This document shows positions 9,102 to 19,195 of a stretch of 64,000 nt of DNA, one piece after another (the stretch's first letter is position 1; the number at the start of each line of letters is the position of its first letter). Location: the NCBI RefSeq assembly GCF_001005295.1, contig NZ_LBMK01000001.1:240976-304975 (forward strand). Direction: 5' to 3'. Position numbers and translations under genes: made by a program. Source of the stretch: Streptomyces yangpuensis. Its GTDB lineage: Bacteria; Actinomycetota; Actinomycetes; Streptomycetales; Streptomycetaceae. The notes under the pieces are model-generated. The model was not told the origin of the DNA, searched no databases, and saw only the letters and a program-made list of their open reading frames with translations.

Positions 9102-9600
9102 GGGAGACCCCGTACGAGCGGTGCGGGCGCTCGGCGACCAGGGTGAACCCGGCCCGCAGGTAGAGCTCGCGGGCGTCGGTCAGTACGTCGTTGGTCCACA
9201 GCACCAGTTCGCGGTAGCCGACCGAGCGGGCGAAGGCGACGACCGTGTCGACCAGCAGCCCGCCGACGCCGCGGCCGCGCCCCTCGGGGTCGACCAGGAG
9301 CAGCCGCAGGCGGGCGGTGCCGGGTGCGCCGTCCTCCCGTACGCACATCACCGAGCCCACCGGGCGGCCGTCCAGCTCGGCGATCCAGACCCGTTCCAGG
9401 TACGGGTCGTGGTCCTCGGCGAAGTCGGCGACGATCCGGGCCACCAGGCCCTCGAACTCGGTGTTCCAGCCGTACTCGGCGGCGTACAGCGCGCCGTGCC
9501 GCTGCACGATCCAGCCCAGGTCGCCGGGGGCCGGGTCGCGCAGGCGGACCCTCTTCGCCCCGGGGTCCGCAGGTGTCCGGGATGCCGCGGGCGTGTCCAT
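9052..9600 (-). CDS. GNAT-family N-acetyltransferase
   Basis: A 182-residue GNAT enzyme that transfers acetyl from acetyl-CoA to an unknown amine. The acetyl-CoA loop reads RLLLVDPEGRGRGVGGLLVDTVV (motif A, R/Q-x-x-G-x-G/A type), and the C-terminal part has LWTNDVLTDARELYLRAGF, typical of the group often fused to MarR domains (HGALYAAEYGWNTEFEGLV at the N-terminus). The start is ATG 9600. A longer frame reaches 9891 but is low-complexity. The 3' end overlaps the EamA gene by 50 bases. Confidence 0.88.
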   Translation of the reverse strand: MDTPAASRTPADPGAKRVRLRDPAPGDLGWIVQRHGALYAAEYGWNTEFEGLVARIVADFAEDHDPYLERVWIAELDGRPVGSVMCVREDGAPGTARLRLLLVDPEGRGRGVGGLLVDTVVAFARSVGYRELVLWTNDVLTDARELYLRAGFTLVAERPHRSYGVSLIGQDWRLPLQDGSAR

Positions 9601-9932
9601 GGCGCCCGAGGATAGCGCGCGGGCCGGGCCGGGGGGATGCCGGTCTTCTTCGAGACGGCGGCGGCCACCGGCTTGCTCGGCCCGGCTGCTGATTCGCCGG
9701 CACCTCGGGCAGGCGTTGGGTAACGGAAACGTAAATCTGCGACTCCGGATGCAACCCTCCGGGGGGACCACGGGTCGTATGGTGCGTCGGCACTTCCGGG
9801 GAGGGATCCGGGGGGATCGGGAAGTCCGGCGAGGGAGGGGTAACCGTGAGGGGGTCCGGCCGTGAGGCGGGACCCCCTTCGCGCTGTCCACAGGGCTGAC
9901 GGGATGTCGGCGCCGCCCGGTAGCTTCGGGTC
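9601..9932. other. Intergenic region upstream of the RecD2-like gene, with hairpin
   Basis: 332 bases without a convincing gene. Arms 9849-9857 and 9870-9878 form a GC-rich stem of about 9 bp. A possible ECF-type promoter for the downstream gene is GCAACC near 9751 with GTCGTAT about 17 bases later. Both are pattern readings only. Confidence 0.4.
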
Positions 9933-12188
9933 ATGGCAACGGACGGGGTACGGGCGGCGGTGCAACTGGCGGTGGTCGAGGGCGTGCTCGAACGCATCAC
10001 CTACGCCAACGAGGAGAGCGGCTACACGGTCGCCCGCGTCGACACCGGCCGCGGCAGCGGCGACCTGCTCACGGTGGTCGGCTCGCTGCTGGGGGCCCAG
10101 CCCGGCGAATCTCTGCGCATGGAGGGCCGTTGGGGCTCCCACCCGCAGTACGGCAAGCAGTTCACCGTGGAGAACTACCGCACCGTCCTGCCCGCGACCA
10201 TCCAGGGCATCCGGCGGTACCTCGGCTCCGGCCTGATCAAGGGCATCGGGCCGAGGATCGCCGACCGGATCGTGGAGCACTTCGGCACCGACACCCTCGA
10301 CGTGATCGAGGCCGAGCCGAAGCGGCTGGTCGAGGTGCCGGGGCTCGGCCCCAAGCGGACGAAGCTGATCGGGGCCGCCTGGGAGGAGCAGAAGGCCATC
10401 AAGGAGGTCATGGTCTTCCTCCAGGGCGTCGGCGTCTCCACCTCCATCGCGGTGCGCATCTACAAGAAGTACGGCGACGCCTCCATCTCCGTCGTCAACA
10501 ACCAGCCCTACCGGCTCGCGGCCGACGTGTGGGGCATCGGCTTCCTGACCGCCGACCGCATCGCCCAGGCCGTCGGGATCCCGCACGACAGCCCCGAGCG
10601 GGTCAAGGCCGGACTGCAGTACGCCCTGTCCCAGTCCACCGACCAGGGCCACTGCTTCCTGCCCGAGGAGAAGCTCATCGCCGACGGGGTCAAACTGCTG
10701 CAGGTGGACACCGGGCTGGTGATCGAGTGCCTGGCCGAGCTCGCCGCAGACCCGGAGGGTGTCGTACGGGAGCCCGTGCCGGACCCGCAGGGCGGGCCCG
10801 ATCCGCTGACCGCCGTGTACCTGGTGCCCTTCCACCGGGCCGAGCTGTCGCTGGTCGGGCAGGTGCGCCGGCTCCTGAACGCCGAGGACGACCGGATGCC
10901 CGCCTTCCAGGACGTGGACTGGGACCGGGCGCTGGGCTGGCTCGCGGGGCGTACGGGGGCCAAGCTCGCCCCCGAGCAGCGGGACGCGGTCAGGCTGGCG
11001 CTGACCCGCAAGGTCGCCGTCCTCACGGGCGGCCCGGGCTGCGGCAAGTCCTTCACCGTGCGCTCCATCGTCGAGCTGGCCCGGGCCAAGAAGGCCAAGG
11101 TGGTGCTGGCCGCGCCGACCGGCCGGGCGGCGAAGCGGCTCTCGGAGCTCACCGGGGCCGAGGCCTCCACGGTGCACCGGCTGCTGGAGCTCAAGCCGGG
11201 CGGGGACGCCGCGTACGACCGGGACCGGCCGCTGGACGCCGACCTGGTCGTGGTCGACGAGGCCTCGATGCTGGACCTGCTGCTGGCCAACAAGCTGGTC
11301 AAGGCGGTGGCGCCCGGAGCCCACCTGCTGCTCGTGGGGGATGTGGACCAGCTGCCCTCGGTCGGCGCCGGAGAGGTGCTGCGGGACCTGCTGGCGGAGG
11401 GCGGCCCGGTGCCCGCGGTGCGCCTGACCCGGATCTTCCGGCAGGCCCAGCAGTCCGGCGTGGTCACCAACGCGCACCGGATCAACACCGGGCTGCCGCC
11501 GATCACCGACGGACTGCCGGACTTCTTCCTCTTCCCCGAGGAGGACACCGAGGCGGCGGGCGTGCTGGCCGTGGACGTGGCGGCCCGCAGGATCCCGGCC
11601 CGGTTCGGCCTCGACCCGCGGCGGGACGTCCAGGTGCTCGCCCCCATGCACCGCGGTCCGGCGGGCGCCGGGAACCTCAACGGGCTGCTCCAGCAGGCGA
11701 TGACGCCGGCCCGGCCGGACCTGCCGGAGAAGAGGTTCGGCGGCCGGGTCTTCCGGGTGGGCGACAAGGTCACCCAGATCCGCAACAACTACGAGAAGGG
11801 GGCGAGCGGCGTCTTCAACGGCACGGTCGGCGTCGTCATCGGCCTGGACGCGGACGAACAGCGCCTGACGGTGCGGACGGAGGAGGACGAGGAGATCGTG
11901 TACGAATTCGGTGAACTCGACGAGCTGGCCCACGCCTACGCCGTCACCATCCACCGCTCCCAGGGGAGTGAATATCCCGCTGTGGTGATCCCGGTCACCA
12001 CCGGCGCTTGGATGATGCTCCAGCGAAATCTGCTCTACACGGCCGTGACCAGGGCGAAGAAACTGGTCGTGCTCGTCGGGTCCCGGAAGGCCCTCGGCCA
12101 GGCGGTGCGTACCGTTTCCGCAGGCAGAAGGTACACGGCGGTCGCGCCGAGACTCTCCGGACGGATACCGGTGGGAAACATCACCTAG
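9933..12188 (+). CDS. recD2: ATP-dependent RecD2-type DNA helicase
   Basis: A 751-residue SF1B 5'-3' helicase of the RecD2 (RecBCD-independent) type, involved in DNA repair and replication-fork processing. The N-terminal OB-like region (LERITYANEESGYTVARV) is followed by tandem helix-hairpin-helix motifs (IKGIGPRIADRIVEHFG, VPGLGPKRTKLI, residues ~95-155). Walker A TGGPGCGKSFT lies near residue 367, Walker B VVVDEASMLD near 440 and the UvrD-like C-terminal motif TIHRSQGSEYPAVVIP near 670. There is no RecB or RecC partner nearby, in line with this family. The ATG is at 9933. Confidence 0.95.
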   Translation: MATDGVRAAVQLAVVEGVLERITYANEESGYTVARVDTGRGSGDLLTVVGSLLGAQPGESLRMEGRWGSHPQYGKQFTVENYRTVLPATIQGIRRYLGSGLIKGIGPRIADRIVEHFGTDTLDVIEAEPKRLVEVPGLGPKRTKLIGAAWEEQKAIKEVMVFLQGVGVSTSIAVRIYKKYGDASISVVNNQPYRLAADVWGIGFLTADRIAQAVGIPHDSPERVKAGLQYALSQSTDQGHCFLPEEKLIADGVKLLQVDTGLVIECLAELAADPEGVVREPVPDPQGGPDPLTAVYLVPFHRAELSLVGQVRRLLNAEDDRMPAFQDVDWDRALGWLAGRTGAKLAPEQRDAVRLALTRKVAVLTGGPGCGKSFTVRSIVELARAKKAKVVLAAPTGRAAKRLSELTGAEASTVHRLLELKPGGDAAYDRDRPLDADLVVVDEASMLDLLLANKLVKAVAPGAHLLLVGDVDQLPSVGAGEVLRDLLAEGGPVPAVRLTRIFRQAQQSGVVTNAHRINTGLPPITDGLPDFFLFPEEDTEAAGVLAVDVAARRIPARFGLDPRRDVQVLAPMHRGPAGAGNLNGLLQQAMTPARPDLPEKRFGGRVFRVGDKVTQIRNNYEKGASGVFNGTVGVVIGLDADEQRLTVRTEEDEEIVYEFGELDELAHAYAVTIHRSQGSEYPAVVIPVTTGAWMMLQRNLLYTAVTRAKKLVVLVGSRKALGQAVRTVSAGRRYTAVAPRLSGRIPVGNIT

Positions 12189-12223
12189 ATGATCGATCAT
12201 TTGGGGTTCCCGCACCGGTGCGG
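12189..12223. promoter_or_regulatory. Two palindromes between recD2 and citrate synthase genes
   Basis: Directly after the recD2 stop are a perfect 12-bp palindrome ATGATCGATCAT (12189-12200) and a perfect 14-bp one, CCGCACCGGTGCGG (12210-12223). They could be terminators for recD2 or operators for the citrate synthase promoter further down. The sequence alone does not decide. Confidence 0.35.
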
Positions 12224-12370
12224 AGGGGGCAGGATGAGCAGGTTGGCGGCACTCAGTGCCGTCGGACAGACCGAAGGCCGACCCCGAGTGCACTTTCCTG
12301 CGCCAAATGGGGGAAGGTAGAGGCAGTCAGGGCACCTCGAAGAAGAGGCACTACGTCGGTGAGGGATGAC

Positions 12371-13660
12371 GTGAGCGACAACTCTGTAGTACTCCGGTAC
12401 GCGGACGGTGAATACACCTACCCGGTGGTCGAAAGCACCGTCGGCGACCAGGGCTTCGACATCTCGAAGCTGCGGGCCCAGACCGGGCTCGTGACGTTGG
12501 ACAGTGGCTACGGCAACACCGCCGCCTACAAGTCCGCGATCACCTACCTCGACGGTGAGCAGGGCATCCTGCGTTACCGCGGCTACCCGATCGAGCAGTT
12601 GGCCGAGCGTTCGTCCTTCATCGAGGTGGCCTACCTGCTCATCAACGGTGAGCTGCCGACCGTCGACGAGCTCGCGTCCTTCCGCAACGAGATCACCCAG
12701 CACACGCTGCTGCACGAGGACGTCAAGCGCTTCTACGACGGCTTCCCCCGCGACGCCCACCCGATGGCCATGCTGTCGTCCGTGGTCAGCGCGCTGTCCA
12801 CGTTCTACCAGGACAGCCACAACCCGTTCGACGAGAAGCAGCGCAACCTCTCGACGATCCGCCTGCTGGCCAAGCTCCCGACGATCGCGGCCTACGCGTA
12901 CAAGAAGTCGGTCGGCCACCCGGTGGTCTACCCGCGCAACGACCTCAGCTACGTCGAGAACTTCCTGCGCATGACCTTCTCGGTGCCGGCCCAGGAGTAC
13001 GACCTGGACCCGGTCGTGGTCTCCGCGCTCGACAAGCTGCTGATCCTGCACGCGGACCACGAGCAGAACTGCTCCACCTCCACCGTGCGCCTGGTCGGCT
13101 CCTCGCAGGCGAACATGTTCGCCTCGATCTCCGCCGGCATCTCGGCCCTGTGGGGTCCGCTGCACGGTGGCGCCAACCAGTCCGTCCTGGAGATGCTGGA
13201 AGGCATCAAGAACGACGGCGGCGACGTCGACGCCTTCATCCGCAAGGTGAAGAACAAGGAGGACGGCGTCCGCCTGATGGGCTTCGGGCACCGCGTCTAC
13301 AAGAGCTTCGACCCCCGGGCGAAGATCATCAAGGCGGCGGCGCACGACGTCCTCTCGGCGCTCGGCAAGAGCGACGAGCTGCTCGACATCGCGCTCAAGC
13401 TGGAGGAGCACGCGCTCGCCGACGAGTACTTCGTCTCGCGCAACCTCTACCCGAACGTGGACTTCTACACCGGTCTGATCTACCGGGCCATGGGCTTCCC
13501 GACCGAGATGTTCACCGTGCTCTTCGCGCTCGGCCGGCTCCCCGGCTGGATCGCCCAGTGGCAGGAAATGATCAAGGAGCCGGGTTCCCGCATCGGCCGC
13601 CCGCGCCAGATCTACACGGGCGAGGTCCTGCGCGACTTCGTCCCCGTCGAGGCCCGCTGA
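12371..13660 (+). CDS. gltA: Citrate synthase
   Basis: A 429-residue type II citrate synthase that condenses acetyl-CoA with oxaloacetate at the entry of the TCA cycle. Diagnostic motifs are LHADHEQNCSTSTVR (near residue 226), WGPLHGGANQ (near 265, catalytic His) and the signature GFGHRVYKSFDPR (near 304, catalytic His and oxaloacetate-binding Arg). The GTG at 12371 is chosen because GAGGGA precedes it by 5 bases. A GTG at 12359 is also in frame. Transcription ends at a very strong hairpin. The gene is often called citA in Streptomyces. Confidence 0.96.
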   Translation: MSDNSVVLRYADGEYTYPVVESTVGDQGFDISKLRAQTGLVTLDSGYGNTAAYKSAITYLDGEQGILRYRGYPIEQLAERSSFIEVAYLLINGELPTVDELASFRNEITQHTLLHEDVKRFYDGFPRDAHPMAMLSSVVSALSTFYQDSHNPFDEKQRNLSTIRLLAKLPTIAAYAYKKSVGHPVVYPRNDLSYVENFLRMTFSVPAQEYDLDPVVVSALDKLLILHADHEQNCSTSTVRLVGSSQANMFASISAGISALWGPLHGGANQSVLEMLEGIKNDGGDVDAFIRKVKNKEDGVRLMGFGHRVYKSFDPRAKIIKAAAHDVLSALGKSDELLDIALKLEEHALADEYFVSRNLYPNVDFYTGLIYRAMGFPTEMFTVLFALGRLPGWIAQWQEMIKEPGSRIGRPRQIYTGEVLRDFVPVEAR

Positions 13661-13714
13661 CCCGAGGCCGCCCGGCGCCGCGTACCTGTGCGCGGCGCCG
13701 CCCCAGGCATACGA

Positions 13715-13769
13715 GAAGCGCCCCGCCGTCGATCCCCCCACGGGTCGACGGTCGGGGCGCTTCCCTTTT
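13715..13769 (+). terminator. Rho-independent terminator of the citrate synthase gene
   Basis: Left arm 13715-13732 and right arm 13745-13763 form an ~18-bp GC-rich stem with one mismatch, followed by CCCTTTTC. It is the clearest intrinsic terminator in the window. Confidence 0.9.
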
Positions 13770-13954
13770 CCCCCCGAAACGGATTCCCCCCACGGGACCC
13801 GGATCGGGGCGTCCTTGAGCCGGGACCCGTTCGGGTCGGGAGGGCCGCTCAAAGCCTCCCGCGGGCACGTGTCCCGGCCGGCGGATGCCACGGAAAACCC
13901 CCAAGGTTTCCGTGGAACGTCCCCCAAGACGTTCCTGGCATCGTCCCATTAGAC

Positions 13955-14044
13955 CTGTCGTGACCCCGGATGGTTACGTTGGGATCACTGTGATCTGCGT
14001 CTCCCGTGAAGGAAGTGTGGGAACGATGCGAAGGCGATCCGCTA
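13955..14044 (+). pseudogene. Orphan promoter/leader and start of a missing gene
   Basis: Between the citrate synthase terminator and the 3' end of copA lies what looks like the 5' end of a gene on the plus strand: a gene-upstream-like stretch (TGGTTACGTTGGGATCACTG), a Shine-Dalgarno GAAGGAAG, and ATG 14026 followed by CGA AGG CGA TCC GCT. The reading frame then runs into the antisense of copA and has no coding character. From memory it resembles the leader of Streptomyces branched-chain amino-acid binding-protein genes, but this is unchecked. It may be the remains of a gene displaced when copZ-copA arrived. Confidence 0.35.
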
Positions 14045-16291
14045 GCGGAAGGACCTCAACCGCAGGCTGTTGGTCACTACGAAGACAGAGGAGAAGGCCA
14101 TCGCGGCCCCCGCGATCATCGGGTTGAGCAGACCGGCCGCCGCCAGCGGGAGCGCCGCGACGTTGTAACCGAAGGCCCAGAAGAGGTTGCCCTTGATGGT
14201 GGCCAGGGTCCGGCGGGAGAGCCGGATCGCGTCCGCGGCCACCCGCAGGTCGCCCCGTACGAGGGTCAGGTCGCCGGCCTCGATGGCCGCGTCGGTGCCG
14301 GTGCCCATGGCGAGCCCCAGGTCGGCCTGGGCCAGCGCGGCCGCGTCGTTGACCCCGTCGCCGACCATGGCGACCGTACGGCCCTGCGCCTGGAGCCGGC
14401 GCACGACGTCCACCTTGTCCTGCGGGAGCACCTCGGCGATCACCTCGTCGATGCCCACCTCGCGGGCCACCGTCTCGGCGACGGCCCGGTTGTCGCCGGT
14501 CAGCAGGACCGGGGTCAGCCCCAGCTCCCGCAGCCGGCCGACCGCCTCGGCGCTGGTCTCCTTGACCGCGTCGGCCACGGTCAGGACCCCGCGCGCGGCG
14601 CCGTCCCAGGCCACCAGCACGGCGGTGCTCCCTTCGGCCTCGGCGGCGGCCTTCGCCCGCGCGAGCCTGTCGGGCAGGGTGATCGACCAGTCGGCCAGCA
14701 GCTGCTCGCGGCCCACCAGGACGGCGTGCCCGTCGACCACGCCCTGGACGCCGAGACCGGCGAGGTTCTCGAAACCCTCGGGCACCGGCAGGGCGCCCGC
14801 CCGCTCGGCGGCGGCGGTGGCGACGGCCCGGGCGATCGGGTGCTCGGAGGCGTGCTCCAGGGATCCGGCCAGGCGCAGCAGTTCCGCCTCGTCCACGCCC
14901 TCGGCGGTGACGACCCCGGCGAGGGTCATCCGGCCCGTGGTGACCGTGCCGGTCTTGTCCAGGACGACGGTGTCCACGCGGCGGGTGGACTCCAGCACCT
15001 CGGGGCCCTTGATCAGGATGCCGAGCTGCGCGCCCCGCCCGGTGCCGACCATCAGCGCGGTCGGGGTCGCCAGGCCCAGGGCGCACGGGCAGGCGATGAT
15101 CAGGACGGCCACGGCGGCGGTGAAGGCGGCCGTCGCGTCGTCGGTCGCGAGCAGCCAGCCGGTCCAGGTGGCGAGCGCGAGGACCAGGACGACGGGCACG
15201 AAGATCCCGGAGATCCGGTCGGCGAGGCGCTGCACCTCGGCCTTGCCGTTCTGCGCGTCCTCCACCAGCTTGGCCATCCGGGCGAGCTGGGTGTCCGCCC
15301 CGACCCGGGAGGCCTCGACGAGCAGGCGCCCGGAGGTGTTGACGGTGGCGCCGGTGACACAGTCGCCGACGGCCACCTCGACCGGGACGGATTCGCCGGT
15401 CAGCATGGAGGCGTCCACGGCGGAGCTGCCCTCGACGACCGTGCCGTCGGTCGCGATCTTCTCGCCGGGGCGGACGACGAAGCGGTCCCCGGCCGTGAGC
15501 GCGGCCACCGGGATGCGCACCTCCTTGCCCGCGCGCAGGACGACGACGTCCTTGGCGCCCAGCTCCAGCAGGGCCTTGAGGGCGGCGCCCGCCTTGCGCT
15601 TGGAGCGGGCCTCCAGATAGCGGCCGAGGAGGATGAAGGTGACGACTCCGGCGGCGACCTCCAGATAGATGGCGGAGGAGCCGTCGGTGCGGGAAATGGT
15701 CAGGTCGAAGGCGTGGCGCATGCCGGGCATGCCCGCGTGGCCGAAGAACAGGGCCCACAGCGACCAGGCGAAGGCGGCGAGCGTACCGACCGAGACCAGG
15801 GTGTCCATGGTCGCGGCGCCGTGCCGGGCGTTGGTCCAGGCGGCGCGGTGGAAGGGAAGGCCGCCCCAGACCACGACGGGTGCGGCCAGGGTCAGCGAGA
15901 GCCACTGCCAGTTGTCGAACTGCAGGGCGGGGATCATCGCGAGCAGGACGACGGGCAGGGCGAGCGCGGCGGACACCAGCAGCCGCTGCCGCAGCGCGGA
16001 GAGCACCGGGTCGGGAGCGGCGGCGGGCTGCTCCTCGTCGGGTGCCGGGGCGGGCGGGGCGGGCTCCTCGGCGGTGTAGCCGGTCTTCACGACGGTCGCG
16101 ATCAGGTCCTCGACCCGGACGCCGTCGCCGTAGGAGACGTGGGCCTTCTCGGTGGCGTAGTTCACCGTGGCCTCGACGCCATCCATCCGGTTGAGCTTCT
16201 TCTCGATGCGGGCCGCGCAGGAGGCGCAGGTCATCCCGCCGATCGAGAGTTCGACCGCCGTTATCGGTCCGTCGTGCACTGTGCTGGTCAT
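14042..16291 (-). CDS. copA: Copper-exporting P1B-type ATPase
   Basis: A 749-residue membrane pump that uses ATP to expel Cu(I). It has one N-terminal heavy-metal domain (GMTCASC, residues 19-25), eight predicted membrane helices with the transport motif CPC (near residue 400), the phosphorylation motif DKTGT (near 443), an HP motif (SEHPIARA), and GDGVND (near 640). Glu/Ala-rich residues link the metal domain to the pump. It lies 115 bases downstream of copZ on the same strand and is probably co-transcribed from the CsoR-type operator at 16720. Confidence 0.95.
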   Translation of the reverse strand: MTSTVHDGPITAVELSIGGMTCASCAARIEKKLNRMDGVEATVNYATEKAHVSYGDGVRVEDLIATVVKTGYTAEEPAPPAPAPDEEQPAAAPDPVLSALRQRLLVSAALALPVVLLAMIPALQFDNWQWLSLTLAAPVVVWGGLPFHRAAWTNARHGAATMDTLVSVGTLAAFAWSLWALFFGHAGMPGMRHAFDLTISRTDGSSAIYLEVAAGVVTFILLGRYLEARSKRKAGAALKALLELGAKDVVVLRAGKEVRIPVAALTAGDRFVVRPGEKIATDGTVVEGSSAVDASMLTGESVPVEVAVGDCVTGATVNTSGRLLVEASRVGADTQLARMAKLVEDAQNGKAEVQRLADRISGIFVPVVLVLALATWTGWLLATDDATAAFTAAVAVLIIACPCALGLATPTALMVGTGRGAQLGILIKGPEVLESTRRVDTVVLDKTGTVTTGRMTLAGVVTAEGVDEAELLRLAGSLEHASEHPIARAVATAAAERAGALPVPEGFENLAGLGVQGVVDGHAVLVGREQLLADWSITLPDRLARAKAAAEAEGSTAVLVAWDGAARGVLTVADAVKETSAEAVGRLRELGLTPVLLTGDNRAVAETVAREVGIDEVIAEVLPQDKVDVVRRLQAQGRTVAMVGDGVNDAAALAQADLGLAMGTGTDAAIEAGDLTLVRGDLRVAADAIRLSRRTLATIKGNLFWAFGYNVAALPLAAAGLLNPMIAGAAMAFSSVFVVTNSLRLRSFR

Positions 16292-16406
16292 GTTCCGGCT
16301 CCAGGAAGATGGCCGGGCCGTACGGGTCCAGTATGAGCTGGCCGGTACGGCCCGGCGTGGTGCTGCGAAGTGCCGCGGGTGCTGCCGAAGGGGGTGCGGG
16401 TGCCGC

Positions 16407-16640
16407 TCAGACCCGTCCGGCCAGCTCGTAGCCCGCCTCGTCGACGGCGGCGCGGACGTCCTCGTCGGCGAGCGGGGCGGCGGAGACCACGGTGACCTCG
16501 CCGGACGCGGCGACGGCCTTGACCGAGGTGACGCCCGGCAGGGCGGCGATCTCGCTGGTCACCGCGCCCTCGCAGTGGCCGCAGGTCATGCCGGTCACCC
16601 GGTAGACGGTGGTGGTCTGGGTGTCCGTCTCGGCGGTCAT
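16407..16640 (-). CDS. copZ: Copper chaperone CopZ (heavy-metal-associated domain)
   Basis: A 77-residue HMA-fold protein that binds Cu(I) through GMTCGHC (residues ~17-23) and hands it to CopA. The fold is beta-alpha-beta-beta-alpha-beta in length and pattern, ending [11 protein letters not shown]. The ATG at 16640 follows GAGGAG by about 6 bases. It is the first gene of copZ-copA and is preceded by a perfect palindromic CsoR-type operator. Confidence 0.94.
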   Translation of the reverse strand: MTAETDTQTTTVYRVTGMTCGHCEGAVTSEIAALPGVTSVKAVAASGEVTVVSAAPLADEDVRAAVDEAGYELAGRV

Positions 16641-16719
16641 GTCGTTCTCCTCTTCAGGGGCGTGTGCGGTCACCGGGAGGGCGGCCTGTGACTCCACCGT
16701 CCTCCCGATGAATCGAGAC

Positions 16720-16738
16720 TATACCCCTGGGGGGTATA
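16720..16738. promoter_or_regulatory. CsoR-type copper operator
   Basis: A perfect palindrome TATACCCC-TGG-GGGGTATA, matching the established TACCC/GGGTA consensus of the copper-sensing repressor CsoR. It lies 80 bases upstream of the copZ start, where it would cover the promoter. CsoR releases when it binds Cu(I). No csoR gene is present in the window, so the repressor must act from elsewhere. Confidence 0.85.
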
Positions 16739-16780
16739 AAGCGAGCATCGGCATCCGGTCTTCTTCCGCCGTCGTGGGGG

Positions 16781-16981
16781 TCAGTCGTCACGGCGCCCCC
16801 GGTTTCCGGGCCGCCGCGCCACCCAGGCGCGGACCGTGTCGACGTACCAGTAGGGCCTGCCGCCCTCCACATGGTCGGGCGGCGGGAGAAGTCCGTGCTT
16901 GCGGTAGGAGCGCACGGTGTCCGGCTGGACCCGGATGTGTGCAGCGATCTCCTTGTACGACCACAGCTGTCGGTCGCTCAT
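16781..16981 (-). CDS. Small MerR/excisionase-like helix-turn-helix protein
   Basis: A 66-residue DNA-binding protein: MSDRQLWSYKEIAAHIRV opens a winged helix-turn-helix, followed by QPDTVRSYRKHGLLPPPDHVEGGRPYW, typical of the excisionase/AlpA-like group. GGAGGTGTC ends about 7 bases before ATG 16981, so the longer start at 17002 is unlikely. It sits upstream of copZ on the same strand, but the copper operator lies between them. Similar stand-alone proteins are common in Streptomyces and have no defined target. Confidence 0.75.
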   Translation of the reverse strand: MSDRQLWSYKEIAAHIRVQPDTVRSYRKHGLLPPPDHVEGGRPYWYVDTVRAWVARRPGNRGRRDD

Positions 16982-17162
16982 CTGGGACACCTCCTGGTCC
17001 ACGGCGCGGGGCCGGCCGGGAGGCCGTACGGGGAGCCGGCGCGTGGACGCTGACGATCACTCGGGTTGTGCCCGGGGAACGACGCGGGACCGGGGTCGGG
17101 GAGGTGCTGTGCACTCCCTGTGACGGAAGACCCGCGTAACGCGGACAAGCGTGACAAGAGAG

Positions 17163-17194
17163 CGACCCCTGTGACCGGAGAGTCACAGGGGTCG
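17163..17194 (-). terminator. Hairpin terminator of the iolE-iolG operon
   Basis: A perfect 13-bp stem (17163-17175 with 17182-17194) around CGGAGA. Read on the minus strand it lies about 50 bases after the iolG stop and is followed by a T/C-rich stretch. Confidence 0.85.
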
Positions 17195-17246
17195 GATGAG
17201 GAGAGCGCCGCCAGAGGCGCCGCAGGAGCGCGGCGTAAGGGGGCGA

Positions 17247-18260
17247 TCAGCGGTACAGGGCCGGCCGGTCCGCGAGCTCCACCACGGTCCGTACGCCGCT
17301 GCGCGCGGCTGCGAGGCCCGCCTGCGAGACGGCGGCCGCCGCGTAGCCGTCCCAGGCGTCGGGCCCCGCCACCCCGCCGCGCGCGGCCGCGGCCACCCAG
17401 CGCCGCAGCTGCCGGTCGTAGGCGTCGGCGAAGCGCACCGTGAAGTCCTGGTCGATCGCGCCGCCCCAGCGGCCCGCCGCCTGCACCACCATCGCGTGGC
17501 CGTCGCCGATCCGGGCACTGCCGGCCTCACCGACCGCCTCGCACTGCACCTGGTAGCCGAAACCGCAGTTCACGAAGATCTCCACGTCGACGACGGCCCC
17601 GCCGGAGGTCTCCAGCAGCACCATCCGGGGATCGGCCAGCCCCTCGGGCGCGGCCGACGACGGGCGCGGCGAGAGCACCGTGACCGCGGTGATCTCATGC
17701 CCCAGCAACCAGCGGGCCGCGTCCACCTCGTGCACCACGGAGTCGCTGATCAGCATGTCGCTGGTGAAGAAGGACGGCGAGGAGGCGTTGCGGTGCCGGC
17801 AGTGCAGGAAGAGCGGACGGCCGATCCCGCCCGCGTCCAGCAGCTCCTTCAGCCGCTCGTACTCCGCGTCGTGCCGCCGCATGAACCCCACCTGCACCAG
17901 GCGCCGCCCCAGCCGCTGCTCGGCCTCCATGACGCGCAGCGCGCCCGCCGGCTCCGGCGTCAGCGGCTTCTCGCACAGCACCGGCAGCTCCCGCTCCAGG
18001 GCCTGCAGGATCGCCTCCTCGTGGGCTGGTCCGGGCGACGCGACCAGCACCGCCCCGACCCCGGGCGCGGCTATCGCCGCCGCCGGATCGGTGTGCGCAC
18101 TCGCGCCGTCGAGGGCGGCCGCGACCTCCTTGACCCGGTCCCCGTCCGGGTCGGCCACGGCCACCACCCGGGCCCCGCCCACGGTCCGCCCGAACCGGCG
18201 CACATGGTCCGCGCCCATCTTCCCGGTGCCGATGACGGCGATGCCGAGCGTGCTGGTCAT
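17247..18260 (-). CDS. iolG: Gfo/Idh/MocA oxidoreductase, probable inositol 2-dehydrogenase
   Basis: A 337-residue NAD-dependent dehydrogenase, most likely the first step of inositol catabolism (myo-inositol to scyllo-inosose). The Rossmann motif GTGKMG is at residues ~11-16, CEKPLTPE carries the conserved Lys, and [13 protein letters not shown] carries the family Asp/His pair. The sequence [17 protein letters not shown] is typical of IolG. It lies downstream of iolE on the same strand, 20 bases apart, and opposite iolCBD-mmsA. A different polyol substrate cannot be excluded. Confidence 0.82.
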   Translation of the reverse strand: MTSTLGIAVIGTGKMGADHVRRFGRTVGGARVVAVADPDGDRVKEVAAALDGASAHTDPAAAIAAPGVGAVLVASPGPAHEEAILQALERELPVLCEKPLTPEPAGALRVMEAEQRLGRRLVQVGFMRRHDAEYERLKELLDAGGIGRPLFLHCRHRNASSPSFFTSDMLISDSVVHEVDAARWLLGHEITAVTVLSPRPSSAAPEGLADPRMVLLETSGGAVVDVEIFVNCGFGYQVQCEAVGEAGSARIGDGHAMVVQAAGRWGGAIDQDFTVRFADAYDRQLRRWVAAAARGGVAGPDAWDGYAAAAVSQAGLAAARSGVRTVVELADRPALYR

Positions 18261-18280
18261 CTCGTGTTCCCTCCTCAGTG

Positions 18281-19195
18281 TCAGCGGGCGCCGCAGGAGC
18301 GCAGGTAGTCACGGGTACGGCGGGCGATCGGCAGCGGCCGGTCGGGCGGGCAGGGGTACATGTCCTGCTCCACGATGGCGAAGAGATCCACCCCCAGGCG
18401 CTGCGCCGCGGCCAGTACGGGCTCCAGCGCGGGCACCCCCGACGGCGGTTCGCACATCACCCCGCGGCCCACGGCCGGCCCGAAGGGCAGCTCCTCGGCG
18501 ACGACTTCGGCGAGGATCCGCGGGTCCACCTGCTTCAGGTGGAGGTAGCCGATCCGCTCGGCGAACGTCTCGACGGCCCGCACGCTGTCGCCGCCGCAGT
18601 ACGCGTAGTGGCCGGTGTCCAGGCAGAGGGACACCAGGCCCGGATCGGTGGCGTCCAGGAAACGGGCCACGTTCTCCGGCGTGTCGATGTGGGTGTCGGC
18701 GTGCGGATGGACGACGATCCGCAGCCCGTACCGGTCCTGCACCTCACGGCCGAGGCGCTCGGTCTGCGAGGCCAGTTCGCGCCACTGCGCCGGGGTGAGG
18801 GTGCGGTCCTCCAGCACCTTCCCGGTCTTGTCGTCCCGCCAGAAGGAGGGGATGACGACGAGATGGGCGGCGCCCATGGCCTGCGTCAGCGCCGCGATCC
18901 GCGACACGTGCTCCCAGGTCTCCTCCCACACGGCGGGCCCGTGATGGAGTCCGGTGAAGACCGTTCCGGCCGAGACCCGCAGGCCGCGCGCCGCCGTCTC
19001 CTCGGCGAGCCGGACGGGATCCGTGGGCAGGTAGCCGTACGGGCCGAGCTCGATCCACTCGTACCCGGCGTCGGCCACCTCGTCGAGGAAACGCCCCCAG
19101 GGGGTCTGCTGCGGGTCGTCGGGAAACCAGACACCCCAGGAGTCCGGGGCCGAACCGATGCGGATACGGGTCAACGCGGGCGGGGAGGACGTCAT
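18281..19195 (-). CDS. iolE: Inosose dehydratase-like TIM-barrel protein
   Basis: A 304-residue xylose-isomerase-like TIM barrel. The N-terminal [17 protein letters not shown] is the IolE hallmark, and metal ligands are expected in [36 protein letters not shown] and HLKQVDP. IolE dehydrates scyllo-inosose to the diketone used by IolD. ATG 19195 is preferred because AAGGTGG lies 5 bases upstream. A GTG at 19204 would remove that spacing. It is the first gene of the minus-strand arm of the cluster. Confidence 0.88.
   Translation of the reverse strand: MTSSPPALTRIRIGSAPDSWGVWFPDDPQQTPWGRFLDEVADAGYEWIELGPYGYLPTDPVRLAEETAARGLRVSAGTVFTGLHHGPAVWEETWEHVSRIAALTQAMGAAHLVVIPSFWRDDKTGKVLEDRTLTPAQWRELASQTERLGREVQDRYGLRIVVHPHADTHIDTPENVARFLDATDPGLVSLCLDTGHYAYCGGDSVRAVETFAERIGYLHLKQVDPRILAEVVAEELPFGPAVGRGVMCEPPSGVPALEPVLAAAQRLGVDLFAIVEQDMYPCPPDRPLPIARRTRDYLRSCGAR

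Noticed and set aside
14006..16336. A 776-residue plus-strand frame over copA
   Set aside because: Shadow of copA: rich in Gly/Arg/Asp with no folded-protein pattern.
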